57,791 nt of DNA, taken from positions 1 to 57,791 of IMG/VR virus record IMGVR_UViG_3300032116_019333; one strand, given 5' to 3'. The notes beneath the pieces were generated by a model. It was not told the origin of the DNA and ran no database searches. It worked only from the letters and a program-made list of their open reading frames with translations. The position numbers and the translations under genes were made by a program. Positions 43,427 through 50,542 of this stretch are shown here, in pieces. The DNA is from a virus. Every line of letters starts with the position of its first letter. The first letter of the stretch is position 1.

Positions 43427-43618
43427 ATGTCTGACTTCTTCTCCTACCTATTCTTCACCATCGGCTTCTGCGCCACCATCTTCGGCACCGTTGCTGCCAT
43501 ATTCTGGGCGATAGATCGCTCCGACAAGGCAAAGCGGGAGCGCGATGAACGCCACCGTGAACTGGTTCGCAAACTTGGCGACATCGAGTTCCATCTGAAA
43601 CTCAAGAAGGACGCCTAA
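43427..43618 (+). CDS. Small single-pass membrane protein
   Basis: 63 aa: one transmembrane segment (FFSYLFFTIGFCATIFGTVA, about 4-23) then a charged, probably coiled-coil cytosolic part (DKAKRERDERHRELVRKL). Size and plan fit a small phage accessory or superinfection protein; no specific family. The CCTGAGATC leader motif ends at the ATG. Confidence 0.6.
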   Translation: MSDFFSYLFFTIGFCATIFGTVAAIFWAIDRSDKAKRERDERHRELVRKLGDIEFHLKLKKDA

Positions 43619-43624
43619 CTAAAA

Positions 43625-43697
43625 CGCAGGGAGGGACGGTCCCAGGCGAGACTCATACCCTTGCCATCTGCGGGTTCAATTCCCGCCCCTGCAACCA
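43625..43697 (+). tRNA. Initiator-tRNA-like element, CAU loop, truncated D arm
   Basis: 73 nt. Acceptor 43625-43631 pairs with 43687-43693 except C1:A72, the mismatch typical of bacterial initiator tRNA. T arm GCGGG-TTCAATT-CCCGC (43670-43686), discriminator A and encoded CCA. The anticodon loop is CTCATAC (43652-43658), anticodon CAT. The anticodon stem is unusual (CGAGA/CCTTG, with a wobble and a mismatch; no GGG/CCC), and the D arm is several nt short, only a 3-4 bp mini-hairpin. Either a divergent phage tRNA-fMet, a decoy, or a decayed copy. Confidence 0.6.
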
Positions 43698-43709
43698 CAC
43701 CTTACTATC

Positions 43710-43934
43710 GTGTCTGCCACCGCCACTCCCGCCCAAAGGTTACACCGTGTCCTCGGTGAGGGGGCGCGTCTGATGGCCTTGTGCCCCGGTCAGACCAGCA
43801 TCGACATGACGCCCGACATCATGGCACTCCTCGACGGGGTGCAAATCGAGGCGCGAGGGTTTGAACCGATCAAGGAATCTATTGAACCCAAGGTAGCTGG
43901 CAGGGATGTCCCCACCCGTGTCCAATTCCCGTGA
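43710..43934 (+). CDS. Hypothetical small protein
   Basis: 74 aa from a GTG 12 nt after the tRNA-like element. MTPDIMALLDGVQIEARGFE is the only clear structured stretch. No family recognised; coding status moderately likely. Confidence 0.45.
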   Translation: MSATATPAQRLHRVLGEGARLMALCPGQTSIDMTPDIMALLDGVQIEARGFEPIKESIEPKVAGRDVPTRVQFP

Positions 43935-43997
43935 AATGTGCCATTCGCGTTTCCCACATAACCGAGGCTCAGGACGTTGACTCCGGGCGCGGGGGAA

Positions 43998-44342
43998 ATG
44001 GCTACATCCCGCTTGGAATCGAAGTTTCTGCTGCTCTGGAGAGTGGCGCAAGGCCCGCCCTTGGAGCGGGAAGTGAAGTTCCATGCTTCCCGTCGCTGGC
44101 GTGCCGATTTCGCCCACCTAGCAAGCCGCACGCTGATCGAGATCGAGGGCGGTATTTTCCTCCCCGGCGGTGGCCGGCACAGTCGCGGGGTGGGTTACGC
44201 CAAGGACGCCGAAAAATATCTCGAAGCAGTATTGGCGGGCTGGCGGGTGATCCGGCTGACTGAAAAGCAGTTGGAGATCGGGACGATTGAGAGGGTAGCC
44301 TCCTTCATTCGGCACGAAGCCGCTCCCACAACAAGCGAATGA
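43998..44342 (+). CDS. PD-(D/E)XK-type nuclease, small phage endonuclease
   Basis: 114 aa from the ATG at 43998. A GTTGAC box at 43976-43981 is 21 nt upstream, supporting this start. Motifs: LEREVKFHASRRWRADFAHL, then LIEIEGGIF and GRHSRGVGYAKDAEKYLEAV, a common small phage nuclease pattern (E...D...ExE, with the last acid-lysine box lacking the usual Lys). Possible Holliday-junction or repair nuclease. Its 3' end overlaps a minus-strand gene by 38 nt. Confidence 0.7.
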   Translation: MATSRLESKFLLLWRVAQGPPLEREVKFHASRRWRADFAHLASRTLIEIEGGIFLPGGGRHSRGVGYAKDAEKYLEAVLAGWRVIRLTEKQLEIGTIERVASFIRHEAAPTTSE

Positions 44343-44604
44343 TTTCCGCCGAGACATCATCCTCATGAGTTGTTCCGAACCTATCTTTCCCATCCTGCAT
44401 GATTCGGGATTCGCCGTCCCAAAGGCTGAGATGATTGCGGACATACATCCCAAGCCCGAAGTGCGTGTTGATGAGATCCTGTTCGGCAAGCGCCTTGAGT
44501 TGGTCGAGAGATTCCGCAGGCAGTGTGTCTGCCAGATAGGCGACGGCTTCGTCCACCGTGCTTGGCATTTCGTCCTGTGGAGGAAAATTGATATTCTTGG
44601 CCAT
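44305..44604 (-). CDS. DUF6794-like protein
   Basis: 99 aa. STVDEAVAYLADTLPAESLD followed by INTHFGLGMYVRNHLSLW is the pattern I associate with DUF6794. No activity known. The start codon overlaps the divergent lipoprotein gene start region (CCATGG), and its 3' end overlaps the nuclease gene on the other strand. Confidence 0.6.
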   Translation of the reverse strand: MAKNINFPPQDEMPSTVDEAVAYLADTLPAESLDQLKALAEQDLINTHFGLGMYVRNHLSLWDGESRIMQDGKDRFGTTHEDDVSAEIIRLLWERLRAE

Positions 44605-44623
44605 GGCAGCTATGATTCACTCC

Positions 44624-45223
44624 ATGCCGATGCTTCGCAATCTGATTGTCCTGATCCTCTGTGCCATTCTCCCAGCCTGCGGGGAACCCGCTTCCAACCA
44701 CGCGCGGATGATCAAGTCGTTGATCGAGCCAGCGAAACTGGCCACCCTGGGGGATCGCGGAGCCAACCCACGAACTCAGAAGATCACGGCAATTCTCTGG
44801 AAAGCCAAGCAGGCCGGGGAGGATCCGGCGAAGGTAGCCGCGCAAGCGGTCGATCTCATCGGGTGGGGCGGAACAACGAAGGGCAGCCTGACTGCGGAAG
44901 CCATTGTGCGAAACCTCACGATTGCCGAACGCCTTGGTTCCGTTACTCCTGAGGACATCGAGGCAATGTCCCGAGGTCGAGCGGCCACAGTGCGGAAAGG
45001 CCCATACGCGGGGGAGATTCTGTCCGTCGATCACATCATCCCGAGAGCGGTCGCGCCGGAACTCGATAATGTAATCGCGAATCTCGAACTCATGCCGCTG
45101 AGCGTGAATCAGCGCAAGGGGAACAAGGTGACCTCGCGCCAGGCAGACCTCGCCCGCAAGCTCAACGCGGCGAGACTGTTCTCGGAAGAAGGACTCAAGC
45201 GTGTCCTTGCCGTCCAGCAGTGA
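44624..45223 (+). CDS. Lipoprotein with HNH nuclease domain
   Basis: 199 aa from the ATG at 44624, chosen because it gives a clean lipoprotein signal: MPMLRNLIVLILCAILPACG, lipobox LPAC, Cys19. Starts at 44603 and 44612 are also possible. The C-terminal half has an HNH-type site: ILSVDHIIPRAVAPELDN and LELMPLSVNQRKGNK. If processed as read, the nuclease would sit outside the cytoplasm, anchored to a membrane, an unusual place for an HNH enzyme and suited to attacking incoming DNA. Confidence 0.68.
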   Translation: MPMLRNLIVLILCAILPACGEPASNHARMIKSLIEPAKLATLGDRGANPRTQKITAILWKAKQAGEDPAKVAAQAVDLIGWGGTTKGSLTAEAIVRNLTIAERLGSVTPEDIEAMSRGRAATVRKGPYAGEILSVDHIIPRAVAPELDNVIANLELMPLSVNQRKGNKVTSRQADLARKLNAARLFSEEGLKRVLAVQQ

Positions 45224-45230
45224 GACTGCC

Positions 45231-45509
45231 TCAGTATTCTTCCGGAAGTAGGATGCAGGTTGAAGATCGATCCGCCTCAGTGATGATGTAGATGCGGCGC
45301 CCGCTCCCGAGCTTGTAGTGGCTTAGGATGCGCAATCCATGTTCGAGAGCTTCCTCGTTCGCCAGCTTGTCGCATTCGTCGAGGTCGCCCCAGTCGCCGC
45401 AGTGGTGGCGATGCATGTAGGGCACCAGGTCGATACCGAGTGCCAGAACAGCGGGAGTGGCTACGGTCTGACCGACCGGAAAGCGGGGTTGCATGATTCG
45501 ATAGGCCAT
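45231..45509 (-). CDS. Plasmid/phage accessory protein family (PVGQTVATP type)
   Basis: 92 aa. FPVGQTVATPAVLALG, HCGDWGDLDE, IYIITEADRSSTCILLPEEY: a small family common on plasmids and phages, sometimes mislabelled as restriction-related. Function unknown. Last gene of the amidoligase operon. Confidence 0.7.
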   Translation of the reverse strand: MAYRIMQPRFPVGQTVATPAVLALGIDLVPYMHRHHCGDWGDLDECDKLANEEALEHGLRILSHYKLGSGRRIYIITEADRSSTCILLPEEY

Positions 45510-45515
45510 GGCGGT

Positions 45516-45797
45516 TCAGTCGTTGGAGGTTCCCCATTCTGGGTGGCGCTTGCCAGTGGCGATCAGGCCGGAGGCGAGCATGTCTTCGACGAGTGCCTTG
45601 GGCGGCCACTCACGATGTGGTTTGCCGGTCTGCATCTTGGACGCGCGGGCAGTCGCCCGACAGTAGGATGGCAAGTCAGCTTCCGGGTTGAAGCTATCGC
45701 CCCGGAGTTGTGTCATCAGGTCGGTGGCATCCACGGCGGAGAATGTCGCGCCGTCGATGGTGTGGTATTCGGTGTTCATGGTGGGTATTGTCTTCAT
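45516..45797 (-). CDS. Hypothetical protein in amidoligase operon
   Basis: 93 aa (or 87 aa from a second Met, 45779). Helical, charged, with HREWPPKALVEDMLASGLIA. No family recognised. Between the amidoligase and the PVGQTVATP-type gene on the same strand. Confidence 0.6.
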   Translation of the reverse strand: MKTIPTMNTEYHTIDGATFSAVDATDLMTQLRGDSFNPEADLPSYCRATARASKMQTGKPHREWPPKALVEDMLASGLIATGKRHPEWGTSND

Positions 45798-45806
45798 GGT
45801 TGGAGA

Positions 45807-46613
45807 TCATGCAGCCAGTTTTTTGGCACGGGCGGTGTAGAATTTAGTGAGGCCGCGGGCGTCAATGGCTTGGAAGAACCACTTCATGCGACCCATCCCG
45901 ATGCCGGTGTCTTCCGGACGGTTGCGGACGGCGGCGGCGGATTCCGCTGCGTCGAAGAGGCGAGCCATCAGGCGTACCCAGTTGGTGATCTTCTCGGGGC
46001 AGGTCGTTCCAGAGTGGTGACGGACTTCCAACGTCTGGTGGCGGAAGTAGGAATGGATGTTGAGCTTGCGATAGCGGCAGGGGTAGAGCGCCTTCATTTC
46101 CTCGATGCTGCGGCAGGCGTCGATTTTTCGAAAAAGGCGGGAGCATAGCCCTTTGTGGTCGCCTGCCCCGATGGGTTCGTATGGCAGGTTGGTTTGGCAG
46201 TAGCGGTTGGCATTGCCCCTGCGGGATGCGGGCTGGAAGGTATCGAGAACATCCTCGAATTTCAGCCACATCTTGAATAGGTTCTTTACTGCTTTCAGAG
46301 ACATCGTGCGGGCGTCGAAGTGGACGTGAAGTCCGCAGCGCTTGTCCACCTTTGCTCCTGCGGATTCGAGTGCGGCGGCGGCTATCCGGACTTCCTCAAG
46401 ACCGGCTTCACCTTCGAGGACTGGTGAGACGAGTTCCAGACCGCATGACCCGTCGCTTACGATCTTCCAGTGCGGTGTCGTGTCGTGTGTGTAGTAGGAG
46501 GATTCGACCCGGATGCCGGCGGCTCTCAGGCTCATCGCTACTTGGTCTGCGGAAATGGTGGAGAGGAATTCGATCTCAACTCCGAAGCGGCGGGACATTA
46601 CTGGTGTTGTCAT
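45807..46613 (-). CDS. Putative amidoligase (GS-like COOH-NH2 ligase)
   Basis: 268 aa from the ATG at 46613; this start is preceded by the leader element shared with 46882 and 48601. Motifs of the amidoligase family: FGVEIEFLST, ELVSPVLEGEAGLEEV, CGLHVHFDART, TLEVRHHSGT. Such ATP-dependent ligases form amide bonds on peptides or cell-wall precursors. In a phage it may modify a peptide, wall component or DNA-linked group; the substrate is unknown. Confidence 0.72.
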   Translation of the reverse strand: MTTPVMSRRFGVEIEFLSTISADQVAMSLRAAGIRVESSYYTHDTTPHWKIVSDGSCGLELVSPVLEGEAGLEEVRIAAAALESAGAKVDKRCGLHVHFDARTMSLKAVKNLFKMWLKFEDVLDTFQPASRRGNANRYCQTNLPYEPIGAGDHKGLCSRLFRKIDACRSIEEMKALYPCRYRKLNIHSYFRHQTLEVRHHSGTTCPEKITNWVRLMARLFDAAESAAAVRNRPEDTGIGMGRMKWFFQAIDARGLTKFYTARAKKLAA

Positions 46614-46657
46614 AGTTATCATCTGCCAGATCAACACCACCTGTCCATGGCTTTTTG
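46614..46657 (-). promoter_or_regulatory. Shared leader element, copy 3 (amidoligase)
   Basis: Reading the minus strand, AAAAAGCCATGGAC then GGCAGATGA and, 5 nt further on, the ATG. It matches the elements before the plus-strand genes at 46882 and 48601. Confidence 0.55.
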
Positions 46658-46688
46658 TTCATACTAACAAAAAGACGAAAAACACCAA

Positions 46689-46726
46689 ATTGGCATGCGT
46701 CTTGAGTCTCATAATCCATGCTAATT
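46689..46726. promoter_or_regulatory. 38-bp dyad operator-like repeat 1
   Basis: ATTGGCAtGC...TGAG-T-CTCA...TGCtAATT: palindromic ends and a palindromic centre. About three quarters identical to repeat 2. Confidence 0.65.
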
Positions 46727-46758
46727 TGCTATTTTTGTAGCACTCGGAAAGACCCGTG

Positions 46759-46796
46759 ATTGGCACGCTTTATGAGTCTCAAAATGTGTGCCAATT
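46759..46796. promoter_or_regulatory. 38-bp dyad operator-like repeat 2
   Basis: ATTGGCAC...TGAG-T-CTCA...GTGCCAAT. The outer arms are perfect 8-bp inverted repeats. 70 bp from repeat 1 (about seven helical turns), so a repressor or activator pair could sit on the same face of the DNA. Confidence 0.65.
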
Positions 46797-46829
46797 CGAT
46801 GTCTTTTTCCTTTTTGTTAGGCGGGAAAG

Positions 46830-46881
46830 AAAGACGAAAAAAGACATGGACTCAAGTTGTCAGACTGGCAGATGAGAGACG
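46830..46881 (+). promoter_or_regulatory. Shared leader element, copy 1
   Basis: A 22-nt block (46830-46851) identical to 48547-48568, a 9-nt variable block, then CAGACTGGCAGATGAG, 5 nt before the ATG at 46882. Confidence 0.65.
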
Positions 46882-47052
46882 ATGAAAGCAACAACACCAG
46901 CCATCGAAGCATACGGAGTGAAAGGCATGAAATCCACCGCCTGGCGCAAGACTTTCAAGAGCACCGAAGCACTAAATGCATGGGTCGAAAAGCTCGGCGC
47001 GGAAGTCCACGGAATCCGCGAAATCCAACCCGATGAAGTGACCTTCCGCTGA
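46882..47052 (+). CDS. Small protein, 56 aa
   Basis: MKATTPAIEAYGVKGMKSTA then a helical, charged segment ending EIQPDEVTFR. Directly after the shared leader element, which supports the start. No family recognised. Confidence 0.65.
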   Translation: MKATTPAIEAYGVKGMKSTAWRKTFKSTEALNAWVEKLGAEVHGIREIQPDEVTFR

Positions 47053-47085
47053 AAATCCAACCAACCCTAACAATAGCATAAAACC

Positions 47086-47253
47086 ATGTACACCGCCGCA
47101 GAAATTGATGCCATGACCATCGAGGAAATCGAACAAGTCGCTGAACTGCTCACCGACGAGGCCCATGAAGAATGGGCCGCTGCCGGATACTCCGGTGAGG
47201 CCTACTCCAAGCTCGGAATGAGCGATGCCGAGAAAGCCGTCAATTCCCACTAA
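47086..47253 (+). CDS. Small acidic protein, 55 aa
   Basis: Glu/Ala-rich and helical (AAEIDAMTIEEIEQVAELLT). Acidic phage proteins this small are often anti-host or anti-defence factors, but nothing here shows that. A/C-rich leader (AAAACC before ATG). Confidence 0.6.
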   Translation: MYTAAEIDAMTIEEIEQVAELLTDEAHEEWAAAGYSGEAYSKLGMSDAEKAVNSH

Positions 47254-47276
47254 ATTCAACCAATAGAACAAAAACC

Positions 47277-47495
47277 ATGAGCACCATCAACTTCGCTAAC
47301 TGGACAGACGCCCAACTCAACATGACCCCGGACTTCATGTTCGGGAACCAGCTGCCCCTCGCAAAAGCCGAGATCCAACGCCGCAAAGACGAAGGCATCT
47401 GGCTCACCGACGGCAGCACAGAGCGGGTCGCGCAAATGATCCGCGACAACACGCCAGCCAGCCGCCGCAAGTTCTCCCGCCGCGCCCGCCGCTAA
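47277..47495 (+). CDS. Small protein, 72 aa, basic C-terminus
   Basis: Starts INFANWTDAQLNMTPDF and ends with SRRKFSRRARR. No family recognised. Part of the run of small plus-strand genes after the control region. Confidence 0.6.
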   Translation: MSTINFANWTDAQLNMTPDFMFGNQLPLAKAEIQRRKDEGIWLTDGSTERVAQMIRDNTPASRRKFSRRARR

Positions 47496-47519
47496 CCCCC
47501 AACCCTACCACACACCACC

Positions 47520-47810
47520 ATGGACATCGAATACATCAAACAGCACCGCAGCCTCACTCTCGAATTCGGGCGCGGCGAAACCTACTGCTCCAACAAGCCG
47601 ACGCTCTACGGTCACTCAACCTATGGTCGCAGCTCGGTTCTAGCCGGTCGTCCGCGCCGGGTCTTCATCGAAAGCTGGGACGATCTGGACACCGCACGCG
47701 CCGAACTCAAGGGCGCGAAGATCCGCTATGCCGACCTCTGCGACACGCACGGATCCACCCACATCCCGGTGGATGTCATCACCGCAGGCCTCCCAGACGA
47801 AGACATCTAA
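47520..47810 (+). CDS. Hypothetical protein, 96 aa
   Basis: Beta-strand-rich start (LTLEFGRGETYCSNKPTLYG) and a second half with VFIESWDDLDTARAEL. No family recognised. A/C-rich leader ending CACCACC before ATG. Confidence 0.6.
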   Translation: MDIEYIKQHRSLTLEFGRGETYCSNKPTLYGHSTYGRSSVLAGRPRRVFIESWDDLDTARAELKGAKIRYADLCDTHGSTHIPVDVITAGLPDEDI

Positions 47811-47830
47811 CACCCAACCCCTGAGATCCC

Positions 47831-48532
47831 ATGAAATCCGAATCCGACATACTCGATAAAATCCGCAAGCTTCTGCGACTGGCCGACCGATCCCGCGGTT
47901 CCACCGAGAACGAAGCGAAGGTGGCTCTCGCCAAGGCACAGGAATTGATGACCCGCCACAACATCGACTCGGCACTGCTCCGCATGGAACGCGGTGAATC
48001 GAGCGGCGCGGGCTTCACCGTCAACAAGGGCAAGGTCGATTTGCCGAAGACCCTCAACCCTGCTGACCTGATGATCCTCTCGATTCTGCAGGCTCACTTC
48101 AACGTGAAAACGATCCTGATGCCCAACGGCCGAGGAACGCCGGTGGACATCATCGGTGCCGCCGCCGACATCGACTTCGCCATCTACGCCTTCAATTACC
48201 TGCGGCAGACCTTCTTCCGCTGTTGGAACGAGTTCAAGCGGAGCCACGCCAATCCGGACAAGGCATCTTACTACCGGGGCTTGCGCGACGGCCTGAACGC
48301 CGAACTCAAGGCGGCAAAGCAACGTGCCGAACAATCCTACGCCGCAGACCAGCGCCAGACATACGGATTGGTGCTCGTGGATCAGGAGGCGGCCATCACC
48401 CGCTATGTCGAGGAGGCATACGGCAAACTTCGCACCCGTTCGCAACGCCGCCGCCACCTCCATTCCGGAAGCTACGTCGCCGGGGAAACCAAGGGCCGAA
48501 CTATCCAAATCAACCGCCCACTTCCGTCATGA
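47831..48532 (+). CDS. DUF2786/DUF7168-type protein
   Basis: 233 aa. The N-terminal block DILDKIRKLLRLADRSRGST with EAKVALAKAQELMTRHNID is the DUF2786 signature; the C-terminal part is the usual basic extension. Common in phages, function unknown. CCTGAGATCC leader just before the ATG. Confidence 0.8.
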   Translation: MKSESDILDKIRKLLRLADRSRGSTENEAKVALAKAQELMTRHNIDSALLRMERGESSGAGFTVNKGKVDLPKTLNPADLMILSILQAHFNVKTILMPNGRGTPVDIIGAAADIDFAIYAFNYLRQTFFRCWNEFKRSHANPDKASYYRGLRDGLNAELKAAKQRAEQSYAADQRQTYGLVLVDQEAAITRYVEEAYGKLRTRSQRRRHLHSGSYVAGETKGRTIQINRPLPS

Positions 48533-48546
48533 AAACTATCCAACAA

Positions 48547-48600
48547 AAAGACGAAAAAAGACATGGACGTGCCCAATCAGACGGGCAGATGAGGGATGCT
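48547..48600 (+). promoter_or_regulatory. Shared leader element, copy 2
   Basis: The 22-nt block at 48547-48568, identical to 46830-46851, then a variable 9 nt and CAGACGGGCAGATGAG, 7 nt before the ATG at 48601. It falls between genes. Confidence 0.65.
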
Positions 48601-48831
48601 ATGACAACAGCATCATTCCCTAACAACTATCTGGCCAAGGCGATGCAGCAAAGCATTCGCGAACTTGAGAAGAACGGCTTCACCGCCCGGCGAATCATGC
48701 CGGTCGATCCGATGGCCGGCATTCATGCCCGCGAATTTCGAGCCGACTTCGCCAAGCAAACCAAAACCGGACTGCTGGTGTTCAGCGTCCGGATCGACAC
48801 CGACGGCAACGTCACCAACAGCAAACCATAA
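48601..48831 (+). CDS. Hypothetical protein, 76 aa
   Basis: The start at 48601 is chosen because the conserved leader element ends just before it. An in-frame ATG at 48529 would put that element inside the gene. Product: SIRELEKNGFTARRIMPVDP, mixed alpha/beta. No family recognised. Confidence 0.58.
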   Translation: MTTASFPNNYLAKAMQQSIRELEKNGFTARRIMPVDPMAGIHAREFRADFAKQTKTGLLVFSVRIDTDGNVTNSKP

Positions 48832-48843
48832 CCAAACACCACC

Positions 48844-49374
48844 ATGAACAAACTGTATTACATCGTCTGCGACGACAAGGAAACCAACGTATTTGAAGGC
48901 CGCTACCAGGGTCGCACCCGAGGCGAGGCACTGAAGTTCCTCAAGCAAACCATCGGGCGCAAGACGCTCAACGGACTGGTCTTCACCATCACCGAAATCC
49001 CCGTGCCACTGATCCGCGAGATCGTCGCGGAAATCCTCGCCGGGGGCGATGGCAATGTCACGCCAGCTGCGAACGTCGTTCCACTCACCCGTCCAGAGCC
49101 GGTAGCCAGCCCGGGACGCTACGACGCGTTTGCCGACGCGGCTGAGCCCGACCCAACGCCAGCGGAGAACACGCCACCCAAGGCCAAGGCATTCAAGACA
49201 AAAGCATCCAAGCCCGCAAAGAAAGTCGGCAATCCCGGCCACGGTGACGACCACTGGTCGAAGGTGAAAGCTCACTGGCTAAAATGCCGCAGCGTGAAAC
49301 AGACCGCTGAGAAGTTCGGACTGTCCCCCAACTCGATCAAAACCCGCATCCGCAGGGAGGGCTGGAACAAATGA
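48844..49374 (+). CDS. Protein with C-terminal HTH
   Basis: 176 aa: an N-terminal alpha/beta domain (YYIVCDDKETNVFEGRYQGR), a Pro/Ala/Lys linker and a C-terminal helix-turn-helix (CRSVKQTAEKFGLSPNSIKT). Probably a transcription regulator or DNA-binding accessory. Stop overlaps the next ATG (ATGA). Confidence 0.68.
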   Translation: MNKLYYIVCDDKETNVFEGRYQGRTRGEALKFLKQTIGRKTLNGLVFTITEIPVPLIREIVAEILAGGDGNVTPAANVVPLTRPEPVASPGRYDAFADAAEPDPTPAENTPPKAKAFKTKASKPAKKVGNPGHGDDHWSKVKAHWLKCRSVKQTAEKFGLSPNSIKTRIRREGWNK

Positions 49375-49706
49375 GTGCTCCCCAATGGACACCGGCCATC
49401 GGCGGTGGTGCGACCGTCTGCCACTACAGTGACCGGTCGGCTTGCACGGTCGTCAGGATCAGCGCAAGCGGGCGCACCATCTGGATGCAGGAAGACAACG
49501 CCGTTCTCGACGGGTGGAAACCCGAGGTCGTCGCCGGGGGATTTGCCGGACATTGCGTGAACAACGCCGAGCAGACCTACAAATATTCGCTCAACCCCAA
49601 TGGGGTGACCCACCGTGCCAGCCGACGCAAAGACGGATGGTTCCGCACTACTAACGGCGAGCCGGTCGTCCCCGGCCGCCGCCACTTCCACGACTACAAT
49701 TTCTGA
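49371..49706 (+). CDS. Hypothetical protein, 111 aa
   Basis: Beta-rich (ATVCHYSDRSACTVVRISAS) with a basic, aromatic C-terminus (GWFRTTNGEPVVPGRRHFHD). Known in phages as an uncharacterised protein type; I cannot name it. ATG shares bases with the previous stop. Confidence 0.6.
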   Translation: MSAPQWTPAIGGGATVCHYSDRSACTVVRISASGRTIWMQEDNAVLDGWKPEVVAGGFAGHCVNNAEQTYKYSLNPNGVTHRASRRKDGWFRTTNGEPVVPGRRHFHDYNF

Positions 49707-49945
49707 TGAAAGTCGAAGTCCGAAAATACCTCAAAGCCGATGGCTTTCCCACTCGCTACTGGTCGGTAGTGTTGGATGGCGACTTGCTCGCCGTCACGCT
49801 CTACCGCAAGGGTGCGGAGGCGGTTGCCAGGGCCATCACCAACACCAACCAATATCCCCATGTCACGACCCTTGAAGATTCTCCTAACCCCGCCGACACG
49901 CCCTACAAGCCCACCGCTGGCTTGGCGTCCTACCGGACCCGATGA
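49706..49945 (+). CDS. Hypothetical protein, 79 aa
   Basis: EVRKYLKADGFPTRYWSVVL and LYRKGAEAVARAITN, a small alpha/beta protein. It overlaps the following ATPase gene by 86 nt. Confidence 0.6.
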   Translation: MKVEVRKYLKADGFPTRYWSVVLDGDLLAVTLYRKGAEAVARAITNTNQYPHVTTLEDSPNPADTPYKPTAGLASYRTR

Positions 49946-50525
49946 CCTCTGTGGCCCTGCCGCCACGGTCGCAGCTCGTCTCGTCTCCAAGGCACATAAG
50001 CTCCACGATGATCCCAGCGTTCCGGTAAAGATACTACTCTACGGCCCGCCCGGTGTCGGGAAAACCAGCATCGCCGACATGGTGGCCGAGGCGCTTTCCG
50101 GCACTCGTTTCTCCATCGAGGAGTTCAACGGCAAGCTCGTCACCGTCGAAACCGTGAAGCAGTGGATGAGCACACTCGGTGTGTGTTCGCTGTTCGGAGT
50201 CTATTCCGTAAAGATCATCAACGAAATGGATCGCTGCACGCGGGACGCACAGGATCTTCTCCTGAGTTATCTCGACCGCATGCCACCTGGCCGCGCCGTG
50301 ATAGGCACGAGCAACCTGCAACTCGACTTGCTCACCGAGCGGTTCCAGACGCGATTCCAATCGATCAAACTCGCTGCCCCGACGACCGAGGAAATCGCCG
50401 CCATGCTACGCCGCCACTGGCCAGTCGATCAAGCCACCGCGCTACGAATCGCAGTTGGCTCTGGTGGATGTGTTCGGGCCGCTCTCGCCGATCTGGAATC
50501 CTGGCTGGATGCCAGCGATTGTTGA
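49860..50525 (+). CDS. AAA+ ATPase, clamp-loader-like
   Basis: 221 aa. Walker A ILLYGPPGVGKTSIAD near 58-73, Walker B-like VKIINEMDRC, sensor 1 region AVIGTSNLQLD, and an arginine-containing sensor 2 helix. Plan resembles the small clamp-loader or RuvB group. The start at 49860 is the only ATG that avoids a long Pro/Arg-rich leader. It precedes the ParB-like genes and may help replication or packaging. Confidence 0.75.
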   Translation: MSRPLKILLTPPTRPTSPPLAWRPTGPDDLCGPAATVAARLVSKAHKLHDDPSVPVKILLYGPPGVGKTSIADMVAEALSGTRFSIEEFNGKLVTVETVKQWMSTLGVCSLFGVYSVKIINEMDRCTRDAQDLLLSYLDRMPPGRAVIGTSNLQLDLLTERFQTRFQSIKLAAPTTEEIAAMLRRHWPVDQATALRIAVGSGGCVRAALADLESWLDASDC

Positions 50526-50542
50526 CAGCGGGCTCCACGGCG

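Larger units (their letters stand above)
46641..46881. other. A+T-rich divergent control region
   Basis: 241 bp between the amidoligase operon (minus) and a series of small genes (plus). It contains the perfect hairpin CTTTTTGTT/AACAAAAAG (46651-46674), two 38-bp dyad repeats (46689 and 46759) and copy 1 of the shared leader element. No gene. Confidence 0.65.

Noticed and set aside
43710-43934. A second tRNA downstream of the tRNA-like element
   Set aside because: Sequence near 43905 resembles a T arm, but no acceptor or anticodon stem can be formed.
48529-48600. Start of the 48601 gene at 48529
   Set aside because: This would place the shared leader element inside the coding region. The matching element before 46882 is non-coding and ends 5 nt before its ATG.
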